From Taiwanofungus camphoratus (taxonomy: Eukaryota; Basidiomycota; Agaricomycetes; Polyporales; Taiwanofungaceae): a DNA stretch of 64,000 nt. The notes under the pieces were generated by a model. That model saw nothing but the letters and a program-made list of their open reading frames with translations. It was not told the DNA's origin and ran no database searches. The DNA is taken from assembly GCA_003999685.1 (NCBI GenBank), contig CP021223.1, forward strand, positions 1,860,001 through 1,924,000, in the 5' to 3' direction. Both the position numbers and the translations under genes were made by a program. Position 1 is the first letter of the stretch. Each line of letters opens with the position of its first letter. Positions 1-11,929 of the stretch are shown here, one piece after another.

Positions 1-13
1 AGCAACTGCCCAT

Positions 14-277
14 TGATACAACCTAGGGAGTTCTGATGGAGGGATGAACCTATGAGGGAGTAGGTCCAATGTGTCTGAAGATAGGAGAGCTAGAGCAGTG
101 TGGTATCTATGAGGGATACCTGAGGAAAGGGTGAGCAAACAGACATGACAGAGAAACCACCTAGACCACAGTCAGGGTCCTAGAAGTCTAATGTGTGCAG
201 AGGAGTAAGAGGCCAATGAGTCCTGCACAACAGGATTCTATGCCAGAGTGTGGATAGTCTCAAAGAGGTAAGAACGT
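14..277 (+). repeat. LTR head fragment (type B)
   Basis: It starts with TGATACAACCTAGGGAG and resembles the first ~250 bp of the longer repeats at 1071 and 32004. It is cut off at 277 where another repeat of the same superfamily begins. No coding potential is seen. Confidence 0.6.
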
Positions 278-1070
278 TGATACAACCTAGAGGACCCTGG
301 TACCTAGGGAGTGCTCCGTAACGTGACTAAGAGGCAGTGTGTGTACTATAAGGATGTAAGGGGAGGAGCTACAACCTGTATGCTACCGGGAAACCTGTAT
401 GTCTTGTTTTATATAAGCAAGGGAGTAAGGGGCCAAGGGTCCTGCATGACAGGATCTTGTTCCTAGGTGCTAGACAATCCCTAAGGCCTTGCAAGGCCCT
501 CCAAAGTGTGCGAAGTCCTTCGAAGTTTTAGCTAAAGTGCACGTGCTGACTTTGTAGGCTGCATGGAGTTAGGGAGCAATAAGCCAATAGGATATAGCTT
601 CAACTAATCGGCAAAGGGCATGAGACTGCTGTGAAGTCTTTAACTAGAGTTAGCTAAAGGGCGTAAGGCTTCGAAGCTTGTTAGAGCAAGGTGTGCAAGA
701 TTTGGCTAGCGTAGGAGACCTGTAGAAGAGGTCAGATGGTTCGGAGAACTAATACTTGGAATATGAACGGGGGAACAAGGCTGCTGGAAGCTCCAAAGTG
801 TCTGATGACTTTGATGCGTAGGTCGAAGAGTTTGCAGGCGTAGGAGGATGTACTATAGCCTAAAATGAAGGCTATCGAAGAGTCGTAGGACTATTCATAG
901 GATGTAGGGATGACACAACGTGAGCCTAAGAGTATAACTAAGGTGGAGGCCCACCGGATAGGTGCTATAAAATGTGCTGAAGAGTGTGAAGTCATGGCGA
1001 CTTTGTGGATTGTAGTGCATAGTTTGAGGAGCATAGACGTAGTTCGTAGATATATCGTGAGTGTAGACGT
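278..1070 (+). repeat. LTR head fragment (type C)
   Basis: It begins TGATACAACCTAGAGG and matches the head of the 5' LTR at 40175-41040 over about 790 bp. Inverted relatives lie at 4447-6187 and 8061-8938. The copy stops abruptly where the type B repeat at 1071 starts, so it looks truncated by that insertion or by recombination. No gene is seen; short open frames here recur in every repeat copy and are not genes. Confidence 0.65.
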
Positions 1071-2595
1071 TGATACGACCTAGGGAGGCCTGAAATGAGG
1101 GATGAACCTAGGGAGTAGATCCAATGCGTCCCAATGAGTAGAGAGAGCTAAAGTGGTGGGGTACCTGTGAAGGATATCAGAGGCAAAGGTAAGTGAGGGA
1201 ACACAACAGAGAAACTACCTAGACCACTGTCAGGGGCCTAAAAGTCTAGTGTGTGCAGAGGAGTAAGGGGCCAATGAATCCTGCATGACAGGATCTTATG
1301 CTGAGGTGCGGACAGTCCCAGGAAGATAGGATTGTGGTCTTCTAATCCGATGGCAGCAGGCTGGTTCAATGCTGGCCAGGTGCAAAGGAGTCAAAGGAAC
1401 TAAGGGTGCACTGATGGTAAACCGAGAACCGAAGAATAAACCGAAAACCGATGTAATCGGGATAGAGGATACTGCTGAGGGCTGATGGCGTAGGAATGGT
1501 ACGTAGGGCTGGCATAGGCAATGACTGATAGACTGGACTGTGCGCAACACATGCCTATGGGGTATAATGAGGGCAGAGGCACACCAGATGAGGAGGAGGA
1601 TGGGGACTGGTTACTCAGACCGAAGTTACTCCAACTTTGGGAACGTAGGATGTAAAAGACGTAGAACTGCTGCGATATATGATATAATAGGACTGCTGGC
1701 TGATGATAGATGTAGATACAATGGAGAGGATCCTTGTCAGACTGTAGGGAAGCCTTAAAGCAGGGAAAGCCCAAATCTGAGCTCTGGGGGACAAGTCTGT
1801 AGATTCTGTGAGACAAGATGGGAGCGCGTATCTTCTCTTCTGTCTGGTAGGTACAGGAGACTACATAAGGGGTCCGTGGTGTCAAAGTATCTTACGCAAA
1901 ATAAAACCGAAGAAACTGAAAACAAACTGAAAATCATAAAATCTAGGATCCGATCAGCGTACCATATGGGGAACTAAACTGAAGTAGGACATGAAACAGG
2001 GACACTGAATGTGGTAGAAAGGTTATGGGGGAATGGCACAAGGTGAGGGATGCTTATCTAGAGATCATCATACGGAAGATGGGCTATCTAACCAGACCTT
2101 GAGGGGAACAGGGACCTAAGAGTGCTGAACCGTCAAGCTGATGCATAGGGAGTCTAGGCAATACCAAGGGATCATATGGACGTCATGAACAAGAGGCTGG
2201 AACTCCAGACTGAGGGACCAAGAACCAGAACCGAGAACCAAAGATTGAAAACCAAAGGATCAAGGATCGAGGACCGAAAACCGAAGATCAAAGGACTTTT
2301 GCTTGGTTTCTCTTGGCCAACAAGAGGGACTTGGGGACATAAGAGGGATGCTAGGATGAGCTGAAAGAGTGCATTACAGAGTATGAGGGACTGCTCTGTG
2401 AGATAGGGGTGCACTGTGGAACTTCCAATATCTGAAGTCTGAATAATGATGTTTTGGTGCATTGACTGGGATTTTCAGGTGGCGTTATGATGCATGGACA
2501 GTGGGTCTTTGTCCTGATGATCTGTAGAGTAGTCTAGAGGCGCATAGAAAACTGAAAATGAGTGCTTTTGGGGTGCAGAGGTATATCAGACCTAT
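1071..2595 (+). repeat. Solo LTR-like repeat (type B), Gypsy-derived
   Basis: This 1.52-kb copy begins TGATACGACC and ends in CAGACCTATTA. It is nearly colinear with the 3' LTR of the Gypsy element at 32004-33534 (1.53 kb). The TGATA...TATCA inverted ends and the absence of internal coding sequence make it a likely solo LTR. A (GACCGAA)-like short tandem array lies near 2215-2290. Confidence 0.7.
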
Positions 2596-2758
2596 TATCG
2601 TGCCACAGCCACTCCGTCAAGTCCAGTCTGACATTCTGGCGCACCGTTCCCTCTATGCACAATACTCCACATGCAGTTGCCACTCAAAGGCCCTCGCACG
2701 TAACTGATCACACCACCTCAATATTGCTCGATCAGCTTTGACACGCCACTTGATGCGC
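2596..2758 (-). repeat. Fragment of repeat unit A, inverted
   Basis: It matches, on the minus strand, part of the 3' portion of the 1.04-kb unit at 2759-3799 (the GCCACAGCCACTCC region). It is truncated on both sides. Confidence 0.55.
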
Positions 2759-3799
2759 TGATACACACTATAACACTCCAACCTCTAACTGGGTACGACC
2801 TAGAGAAGCTGGAAGGCTATAGTACTAGTTAGTGTGCTAGGGGAGAGTCAGCAGCAAAGGGTTCCTGATCTCAAATGGGTCGAGAGATGTCTACAAAGGT
2901 CTTCAATGACCTACGACGTGTGTCGTGACTGCTTGATGTAGCTTCGATGCGTTACTATGCAATACTATACTAAGGAGAGGCCAAACAGGAGGACTTAGCT
3001 GATACGCAGCCCTTTAGTTACTGTAGAGGGCGGACTTGATTTAGAGATGAGATGTTAACGCAACCCTTCAATGTGAATCAAAGGCAGATGTAAGACTGAG
3101 CACAACCCTTCAATGAATGTCGAAGACAGACAAGACGCAACCCTTCAATTACTGTAGAAGGCGGATTGTAGACACAACTTTTTGATCATAGGCGAAGACG
3201 GAAAGACGCAGTAGAATGTGGTAGGAGACTGTATCGAAGATGCTCTTCTTGAGCTCTGTAGGATGGGGAAAAACTTCTCTGTTGTTTTGAGACGTCGTAC
3301 ATCACGTTTATACTACTTTACTATAATGTAAGGTGCATCAGGAGTGGCGTAGTATGAGTGGCATCCTAACTACTTGTGTACTATGAGCTATGGAATGGCC
3401 TGTAGAGGGAGTGGCTACTGTACTTGATGTCACTAGAAAGGCTAAAACAAAGGAACACACATAAACTATACTAAGACCAAACCTGGGGCTGTAGCGTTAT
3501 TGAGTGCATCGAGTGGCACATCGTAACAGATTGAGCAATATCAGAGTGGTGAAACCGGTCACGTGCAAGGACTTTGAGTGGTGACTGCGTGTGGCGCATT
3601 GTGTGTAGGGAGAACTGCACACTGGAACATCAGACCGAAATTGGTGGAGTGGCTGTGGCGTGATTTGAAGCTTATCAGAGAGTCCCACAGTGGCTTTTCA
3701 GGTGGTATTGAACATGTCAAGTGGTGTCGAAGCCATGACTAAGGTCCTAGGGTAGAGTGAGGGTGCAATGCAGGGCCTAGAAGGGCCTGGCACCTATCA
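2759..3799 (+). repeat. Repeat unit A, full copy (1.04 kb, LTR-like)
   Basis: It starts TGATACACACTATAACACTCC and ends GGCACCTATCA, so it has TG...CA termini with a short TGATA/TATCA inverted repeat. A near-complete copy in the opposite orientation is at 6777-7816, and a 5' portion is at 31218-32003. The structure fits a second solo LTR family. No coding sequence is recognised. Confidence 0.65.
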
Positions 3800-4446
3800 G
3801 CACTCGACAATGCTATGGCCACAGGTTTCATCTTAGTCTACATACGTTCCATTATCTCAGCCTTCCTAGTGATGTCAGTACAGTAGCCACTCCCTTTACA
3901 AAGCGACTCTGTAGCTCATAGTACGCAAGTAGTTAGGATGCCACTCATGCTATGCCACTCCCGATGTGCCTTACATTATAGTAAAAGTAGTATAAACGTG
4001 ATGTACGACGTCTCGGACCAACAGAGAAGTTTTCCCCCATCCTGCAGAGCTCAAGAAGAGCACCTTCTTTTCCATCTTCTACTGCATTCTACCACGTCCT
4101 TCCGTCTTTGATTACGTTTGAAGAGTTGCATTTACTAGCCACCTTCTACAGTCTCTTGAAGGGTTACGTCTAAATCTGCCTTTGACATCTGTCAAAGGGT
4201 TGCATTCAGCTAAGTTCTCATGTCTAAGCCTCTCCCTAGTATAAGCACATCACCATAGCGCATCAAAGCTATGTCAAATAGTCATGATACACATCGTAGG
4301 TTATCGAAGACCTTCAAAGACGTCTCTCGACCAATTTGAGATCGGGTAACTCTTTGCTGCTGACTCTCCTTGCATACTAACTTGTTCTATAGCCTTTCAG
4401 CTTCTCTAGGACGTACCCAGTTGGGGTTGGAGTGTTATAGAGCGTT
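3800..4446 (-). repeat. Repeat unit A, 5' part, inverted
   Basis: This is the reverse-oriented copy of the first ~640 bp of unit A. It directly abuts the forward copy and forms a large imperfect palindrome around 3800. Confidence 0.6.
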
Positions 4447-6187
4447 GATGAGTCCCGTAGCCTCCTGGGCCCTGAATCGTGATTTTAGGAGCTTTCTAAT
4501 CCCCCAACCGACCATTCTAAGACTCTTCTACAGCGTACAACAGATGGGATAGTTTCCTATAATATTCCTAACACCTCCTTTCCTTCCTAAACCCTTCTAA
4601 CACCCTACGAAGTCTTGCAAAGTCACACGAGGTGCTACGAGGTTTTGAATGCTAGCCACGAAGTCCCTAACTCCTGCTAAGTCCACTATCGGACACTGCC
4701 GGCCCTCCCATACTGTTCTATTGGATCTAGGTCCTAGCTACTATGTCACTCATCCCGGGCTTGGCTAAGAAGTCTTAGCTAAGTCTCTCCTAGCTCTTGT
4801 GATTGCAGCTACCTCTGATAGGCTCCGAAATGGTCTGAAGTTCCAGTAGCTGGACTTAGGAAGCCTTGCACACCCCATGGGTCTCAATCCTATGCCATAA
4901 GGTCCTCCTATGGCATATCCATATGATCCTCCACCCAGTTAGGACACCTCCTACCCCGATTAGGCCAAGTCCCGCTGCTAAGAACTTCATATGCTCTTAG
5001 CCCACTAAGATAGTTGATCATGGCACATGGCTGCTCTCAGATAGTCATCCCGCCCTCGTGAATAAACTTGGTCACCTTTCTACCGTACGTAGTTCCCCTG
5101 TTTCAGTTCCTATTTAGTTCCTATCCTCCTCATGTTCACTTCAGAGCCCATGCGCTGTAGTACACATTTCGGAAGTGCAAGGATCACTTCGTGCAAGAAT
5201 AGTTCACCTCACGCTCCCCTATTTAGTCAGAGGTAGTTTACTATGTACAAGAGAGACCCCTCAGTGCACGCTTCTCTCTTTGGAATACAAGTTCCCCTGT
5301 AGCTCCGATCTCAGAGGAGTGCTGCAAGTACAACCTTAGGAACGGTCCTAAGCCCCTAAGTCTCCACCCCAGCTCCGCTTCAGTACCTTTGAACTACGTC
5401 TACACTCGCAATATATCTACGAACCACGTCTACGCTTTCTGAACTACGCACTACGATCCATGAGATCACCATGACTTCGCACTCTTCAGCACATCTCATA
5501 ACACCTATCCGGTGGGCCTCCGCCTTAGTTATACCCTTAGGCTCACGTTGCGTCATCCCTACGTCCTACGAATAGCCCTACGACTCTCCCATAGCCTTCA
5601 TTTCAGGCTATAGTACATCCCCCTACGCCCTCAAACTCTCTGACCTACACCTTGAAGTCATCAGACACTTCAGAGCTTCCAGCAACCTCGTTCTCCCACT
5701 CCTATTCCAAGTATTAGCTCTCCGAACCATCTGACCTCTCCTACAGGTCTCCTACGCTAGCCAAACCTCACCCACCTCATTCTAACAAACCTCTAAGCCT
5801 TACGCCCTTTAGCTAACTCTAGCTAAAAGACTTCGCAGCAGTCTCGTACCCTCTGCCACTTAGTTGAAACTATAGTCTATTGGCTTATTGCTCCCTAACT
5901 CCATACAGCCTACGAAGTCAGCTCATGCGATTTAGCTAAAACTTCGAAGGACTTTGCGTACTTTGGAGGGCCTCACAAGGCCTTAGGGATCGTATAGCAC
6001 TTAGGAACAAGATCCTGTTGTGCAGGACCCTTGACCCCTTACTCCCCCACTTACAAAAACAAGACATACAGGTTTCTCAATATCATACAGGTTGTAGCTT
6101 CTACCCTCACATCCCCACAGTTCACACACTACCTACCAGCCACGTTGTGGAGCACTCCCTAGATACCAGGGTCCCCTAGGTCGTATC
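4447..6187 (-). repeat. Type C LTR head, inverted, nearly full
   Basis: It is colinear in reverse with 40175-41944, the head of the 5' LTR of the Gypsy element, over about 1.74 kb. It ends at 6187 in GGTCGTATCA, the complement of the LTR start. No gene is seen. Confidence 0.65.
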
Positions 6188-6706
6188 ACCGGTGTGCCTC
6201 CACCTTTATTATACTCCATAAGCATGTGTTGTGTACAGTTCAGTCCATCAGCCATCACCTATGCCAGTTCTACGCTCCATTTTTATGCCAGCATCCCTCA
6301 GCAGTATCCCCTCTCCCGATTACATCAGTTTTCAGTTTATCCTTCAGTTCTTGGTTTACCATCGGTTTGCCTCCAGTTTCCTTCGACTCCTTTGCATCTG
6401 GCTGACATCCTACCAGCCCGCTGCCATTGAATTAGAAGACCATGTTCCTACCTCTCTGAGACTGTCCGCACCTCAGCATAAGATCCTGTCATGCAGAATT
6501 CATTGGCCTCTTACTTCTCTGCACACACTAGACTTTTAAAACCCTGACTGTGGTCTAGATAGTTTCTCTGTCATGTCCACTCACTTACGTTTTCCTCTGG
6601 TATCTCCTATAGGTACCACTCCACTTTAGCTCTCCCTACTCATCAGGATGCATCAGACCTACTCCCTAGGTTCATCCCTCCGTCCAGGACTCCCTAGGTC
6701 ATATCA
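6188..6706 (-). repeat. Type B LTR head, inverted
   Basis: It corresponds in reverse to 1071-1560. It ends in TAGGTCATATCA, the complement of the type B start. Confidence 0.6.
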
Positions 6707-6776
6707 CCATAGTGTTATTGAATGCATTGAGTGGCACATCATGGCAGATCAAGCAATATCGGAGTGGTGAGACCGG
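6707..6776 (+). repeat. Short fragment of repeat unit A
   Basis: It matches the internal part of unit A that carries ATTGAGTGCATCGAGTGG. It is truncated by the unit starting at 6777. Confidence 0.45.
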
Positions 6777-7816
6777 TGATAGGCGTCAGGCCCTTCGAGG
6801 CCCCACGGAGTGCCCTCACTCGACCCTAGAACCATAGTCATACCTTCGACGCCACTCGACGCATCCAATACAGCCCAAAAAGTCACTGCGGGACTCTCCG
6901 ATAGCTTCAAATCATGCCACAGCCACTCCGCCAGTTCCAGTCTGACATTCTGGTGTACTGTTCCCTCTGCGCACAATACACCACACACAGTTGCCACTCA
7001 ATGTTCTCACACGTGACCAGTCTCGCCACTCCGATATCGCTCGATCTGCTACAACGCACCACTCGATGCACTCGATAACGCTACGGCCCCAGGTTTTGTC
7101 TTAGTATATTTCATGTGTGTTCCTTTGTTTCAGCCTTTCTAGTGATGTCAAGTACAGTAGCCACTCCCTCTACAGACCACTCCATAGTTCATCGTACGCA
7201 AGTAGTTAGGATGCCACTCGTACTATGCCACTCCTGATGCGCCTTACATTATAGTAAAGTAGTATAAACGTGATGTATGGCGTCTCAGAACAACAGAGAA
7301 GTTTTCCCCTATCCTGCAGAGCTCAAGAAGAGCACCTTCGAGTCAGTCTCCTACTGCGTTCTACTGCGTTCTTTCATCTTCGATTACATTCAAAGAGTTG
7401 CATCTACTATCCACCTTCTACAGTATCTTGAAGGGTTGCGTCTCGTCCATCTTCAACATCCATCGAAGGGTTGCGTTTAGTCTTACGTCCGCCTTCGAGT
7501 CACATCGAAGAGTTGCGCTAGCATCTCTCTCTAACCCAAGTCCGCCTTCTACAGTAATTGAAGGGCTGCGTATCAGCTAAGTTCTCATGTTTAAGCCTCT
7601 CCTTAGTATAAGTACAGCATAGTAGCACATTGAAGCTATGTCGAACAGTCGCGACACATGTCATAGATCATCAAAGACCTTCGTAGACATCTCTCGACCC
7701 ATTTGAGACCAGGAACCCTTTGCTGCTGACTCTCCCCTCCACACTAACTAGTACTATAGCCTTACAGCTTCTCTAGGTCGAACCCAGTAGGGGTTGAAGT
7801 GTTATAGTGCGCATCA
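6777..7816 (-). repeat. Repeat unit A, full copy, inverted
   Basis: It starts TGATAGGCGTCAGGCCC and ends TTATAGTGCGCATCA on the plus strand, so it is a complete reverse-oriented unit A of 1.04 kb. Confidence 0.65.
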
Positions 7817-8060
7817 CCAGTCACATGCAAGGACATTGAGTGGCAACTGCATGTAGTGTATTGTGCGTAAAGGGAATGGTACACCAGAATGTTGGCCCAG
7901 AACTGGTGGAGTGGCTGTGACGTGATTCAAAGCTATCAGAGAGTCTCATGGTGGCTCTTTGGGCTGTATCGGATGTGTTAAGTGATGTTGAAGACATGAC
8001 TAAGGTCCTAGGGTCAAGTGAGGGTGCTCCGTGGGGCCTAGAAGGGCCTGGTGCCTATCA
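7817..8060 (+). repeat. Repeat unit A, 3' end fragment
   Basis: It matches the last ~245 bp of unit A, ending GGTGCCTATCA. It follows directly on the inverted full copy. Confidence 0.55.
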
Positions 8061-8938
8061 CTGCAAGTGCAACTTTAGGAATGGTCCTAAGCCCCTAAAG
8101 TCTCCACTCTAGTCTCATTTCAGTGTCTTTAAACCACATCTACGCTTGCAATATATCTACAAACTACGCCTACACCCCTCAAACTATGCACTACAATCCA
8201 TGAAGTCGATGTGACTTCACACCCTTCAGTACAACCTATAGCACCTATCCAGTGGGCTTCTGTCTTAGTTATACCCAAAGGCTCACATTGCGTCATCACT
8301 ACATCCTATGATATCACTGTGATCCTCCTATAGCCTCTGATTCAGATTATATCACACCTCCTATGCTCTTGAACTTCCCAATCTACACCTCAAAGCTAGC
8401 AGATACTTCAGAGCATTTGGCAACCTTGTTATCTCTCTATGAACTCCCAGTATACACTTCACGAACCATCTGACCTCTTTTATAGGTCCCTATGCCAGTT
8501 CAATCTCTCATACTTTGCTCTACAAACTTCGAAGTGTTGACCTCCTTAGCTAACTTTAGCTAAAGACTTCAGAGAAGTCTAGCATCATTTTGCACCTACT
8601 TGGACCTCTATTCCATCAACCCATTGCCTTCTAACTCTTAGCATCCTATGAAGTCAGATAGCACATTTTAGCCAAAACTTCAAAGGACTTTACAGATCTT
8701 TGAAGGACTTCACACACTTTGAAGGACCTTGCAAGGTCTTTGGGATCATCTAGCACATAGATGCAAGATCCTGTCACACAAGACCCTTGACCCTTTACTC
8801 CCTCGCTCACAAAAACAAGACATATAGGTCTTCCGATACCATATGGCTCCCATTCTCACATCCCTATAAATCACCCTACTGCTTCTTACCCATGTTTCGG
8901 AGCACTCCCTAGGTCACAGAGACTTCTAGGTTGTATCA
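8061..8938 (-). repeat. Type C LTR head, 5' half, inverted
   Basis: It is reverse-colinear with 40175-41040 and ends in TAGGTTGTATCA. The Tc1 fragment starting at 8943 abuts it, so one of the two truncated the other. Confidence 0.6.
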
Positions 8939-8942
8939 ACAG

Positions 8943-9351
8943 TCCAGTACTGATGACTCACAGTAAAGTTCAACCTCTTCTTCTAATAATGCTTTAATAG
9001 TAGTGGTCATTTTTTCTTCACCACAGCCTTTATATCTGTTTTTCTCAGAGAACAATGAATGATCTGTGAGAACATAGGTGTGTTCTTAATATTCTGAAGT
9101 GTTTTAGACACTTGAACAGCACTTTCAGCCTTTTCAGTGCTAATTAAGCAAATAGCATGACAAATATCAGTGGAGGAAAGCTTGGCTGGACAGCCATCAG
9201 AGGACTTGAGAAGGGTAGGACAAAGTCTAGAGCATATTCTGGTGATAGTACTATAATGTACACCAGTAGAGCTGGATATTTGGCAAGCAGATTGATCTAA
9301 ATCAAGTAGAGAAAGAATTTGATTGATAATGTCTATAGAGAGGGATTTCAT
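8943..9351 (-). pseudogene. Tc1 transposase, N-terminal half only
   Basis: The ATG is at 9351. The product begins MKSLSIDIINQILSLLDLD and carries the paired helix-turn-helix DNA-binding region of Tc1/mariner transposases, including a STGVHYSTITRICSRLCP segment. After about 115 residues the frame meets a TGA. Further in-frame sequence continues to SHQYWT and is then truncated by neighbouring repeat DNA. The DD34E catalytic region is absent. Two stops compared with copy 2 (TGA against CAA, TAG against CAG) are explained by C-to-T changes. Confidence 0.75.
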
Positions 9352-9711
9352 GATGATGAAAGTGTGGTTCAATTTGATATTATTGCTTGTTTGTGCTATG
9401 TTGAACTTCTCTTAAGGTCACGTGACTTGCACAAAAAGATTCAAGCCCAGCAAGCATGATGTCCTGCCACTGTCTATCAATATTTGATCTGCAAAATGTT
9501 GGCAACAAAACTGTTGCAATGAACTTTCTGAAAGAATGATAGATAACTTCACATATACTTGTCCATTTTTTATGATAAATACCACATTGAAAAGCCATGA
9601 TGCAGGGCTTTCTAATGGTTCAACATTTGAAGCTATTGTCTATTTGATTGCTGAGATATAGGCCAAACAGTCAGAAAGTGACAAACATTGCAACAGTTTT
9701 GTGAGTCACTG
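8943..9711 (-). mobile_element. Tc1/mariner element, truncated copy
   Basis: The right terminus is intact: the long terminal inverted repeat ends in TGAGTCACTG followed by TA, the usual Tc1 target. The left half is missing, so the catalytic part of the transposase gene and one terminal repeat are lost where the LTR repeat ends at 8938. It is closely related to the longer copy at 29519-31135. It is CpG-poor, as expected for an old methylated copy. Confidence 0.8.
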
Positions 9712-9862
9712 TAATATCAGCCTGTTGCAACAGGTCAGCCAAAGAGAGGATCTCTTCATTATAATGGTAATTTAAGTCTGATAACCCTCTGCACCCTGAA
9801 AACATTCATTTTTGGTCTTTTATACACTGATCAGCACAAACAATGGCTGAATCAAGAAAAGG

Positions 9863-9937
9863 GCAACACTAGCAGAATTTGAACCTGCATTCTCTTAATC
9901 AGCCTCAGATGCTTAAAACCATTAAGCTATAGTGCCC
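9863..9937 (-). tRNA. tRNA-like sequence (tRNA pseudogene or SINE head)
   Basis: On the minus strand the 75-nt segment starts GGGCACTATAGCTTAATGG and contains an A-box-like TAGCTTAATGG. It also has a D-arm that can pair GCTTAA with TTAAGC and a canonical T-arm, GCAGG-TTCAAAT-TCTGC, with a B-box. A TTTT run follows at once, as for a polymerase III terminator. The anticodon stem is poor and base 33 of the loop is G instead of T, so a decayed tRNA or tRNA-derived SINE is more likely than a working tRNA. The isotype cannot be assigned. Confidence 0.4.
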
Positions 9938-10099
9938 ATCAAACCTAACACTTGTTAGATGGATGTGAGCACAAACCACTAAAGGCTTTGAACTTTCCAG
10001 ACTATGCCAGTCTATCAATGGCTTGTATGTTGTCAGTTTTTGTGAAGCCTCACCTGTGATTTTCATTCCCTCAATCATCCCTTTCTACATTATCTTGAA

Positions 10100-11520
10100 A
10101 ACTGACTCAGATGCCTCAGACAGTGGTGCCACATTTCAATGTTGGCCTTTGAGGTGGTGGTCTTGATTCTCAAGGCATGAAGTGGGCTTACTGTCTCTAT
10201 TTCTGAAAGATTGAGTGCCATATTCATGCATACAATATAGGCTTATTTGAGGATGTTGACAGTAGCTGTGAGGATGTAAAGGTTGTCACATTTGCATGTG
10301 ATTGCACTTGTGCATGCACCAATTGAGATCTTGCATCCATCTCCATTGAAAGTAAATGCATGGCCATGACCTGTGAGAGAAGAGATGGAGAGGAGATTGT
10401 CACTAAGTTCTCATATGTAGTAGATCTCCTGTAACATCATAGGATTGTGCCTTCATCTGTTGTCTCAACATTTGAGCTAATTTGCACAATCTTGGTGGCT
10501 TGTATAAAGTGTTTATCTCCAAGCCAGACTCATTTAGAAAAGGCAAGAGGGATGAATGTCACAAACCAACTATGTTGCAAGCACATTGATGCAGGTGCCC
10601 AGAGTTGACTATTCATTTTGTGGACATGCCACAATGCTTAATGAGTGCCTTTGCAGTGAACAACTGTATGTATTTGTTGTTCTTAGTTCTTATTGTTGCA
10701 ACCTTGATTGTCAGGTCAGTTTTCTTCTTTTCTGTCTTTTCTGTTTTAGCTGTGAGATCTGCCTGACATTTATGGCACTTATCCTTCATGTGATTGAGCT
10801 TCTTGCAGTAGTTGTATTTCTTCCTCTTCTTTTTGGCATCCTTTTTGGTTTTTGACTTTGACACTGCTGGACCTGATAGCTTGACTACAAGTGCATGCTA
10901 GAGTCTCAACATGTTTTCTTCTCAGTAAGGACTTGCATGACAATATTATCCATTATGAGCTTGTCATTTGTAGACATAAGAATGTACAAAGGACAGAATG
11001 GAAAGATGGTAAAGATATGATCATGGCAATGATGACAAGCAAGTTGCTGAGTGACTGAAAAGATGTGAGAATGTGGGCCTTTTGATATATGATGTTCAGT
11101 TGAGGCTTGAGCAAGGTTTTGTCAGAGAGCATGCCTGAAAAGAGTTCATCAATGAGATAGACAATGGTCTGCTTGCCCTTTCCTTTATATTGGACCCTGA
11201 GTTTATCCCAGGCCTCTTTGATGCTTATCACATAAAGAACACTGTTGAAAGGTTTGTCCTTGAGGATTAAGGTGATTTGTGCATGTGCCTCCCTGTTCTG
11301 CAGTTGCCGCTCAGTCTGTCCTGTAGGGTCTGTGAGCCCAGGATCAGTACTCTCACCATCTACAATTTCCCAGAGGCCTTGAATATCTAATACCATCTTG
11401 ATACAAAACTTCCACATCTGGAAGTTTGATCCATCATTTTTGAGTGATGGTACATTGTAAAGTCAACTTGAAGCTTGTGATGCCTTTGAGGTTGAACCAG
11501 AGGGTGTTGGTGTGATGATG
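10100..11520 (-). mobile_element. Ty1/Copia retrotransposon fossil (gag to pre-integrase)
   Basis: Read on the minus strand, the segment has a Copia-type gag (NFQMWKFCIKMVLDIQG and AWDKLRVQYKGKG motifs, 10953-11460). A lysine-rich region with a degenerate CCHC-like knuckle follows at 10613-10864. Near 10110-10150 there is a GAG-pre-integrase motif (WHHCLRHLS). Reverse transcriptase, RNase H and LTRs are not seen here. The copy is broken in several places and CpG-poor, which suggests an old insertion. Confidence 0.65.
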
Positions 11521-11929
11521 GGTGTGGTCTGCCATGTGCCTTGAGAGCCCATAGCAGAGAACTAAGGAATGTGTATATGTCTAAGTGGAAGCTGTAATGA
11601 ACTGGTTAGAGGTATGGCTAAGGCCCCATAATCTTTTCAACACATTACTTCCAACATCAGGTTCTCCAGGTTCAGAGTTCACTCAAATGGCATAGGATTG
11701 CAGACACTGTCTGTGCAGATGGCTCCACCCTCTGTCGCGCCGCGCAGGGTGTCATTCATCTTGCAAAGTAATGTAAGTAAGTCGCTCGAGTGCTCTGCAA
11801 CTTATGGAGGGCCAAATGGATACATCAAAATGCAGGTAAAAGTATCTTGGATTGTGCGTATGCTATACATGATGATGCTTACTTCTACTGGAATGTGATG
11901 CTCACTGCGATTACTACGAATATTAATAC
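11521..11929. other. Boundary stretch, 3' flank of the HECT gene
   Basis: This stretch lies between the Copia fossil and the stop codon of the HECT ligase. It presumably holds the 3' untranslated region of that minus-strand gene. No gene, repeat or recognisable poly(A) motif can be named with confidence. Confidence 0.4.

Noticed and set aside
1296-1885. Open frames in the first repeat block
   Set aside because: The same frames recur in the copies at 32276-32874 with no codon-type conservation, and they lie inside LTR-like repeats.
1-8938. CRISPR-like or centromeric satellite array
   Set aside because: Repeats are long, few and LTR-like with TG...CA ends; there are no short regularly spaced units.
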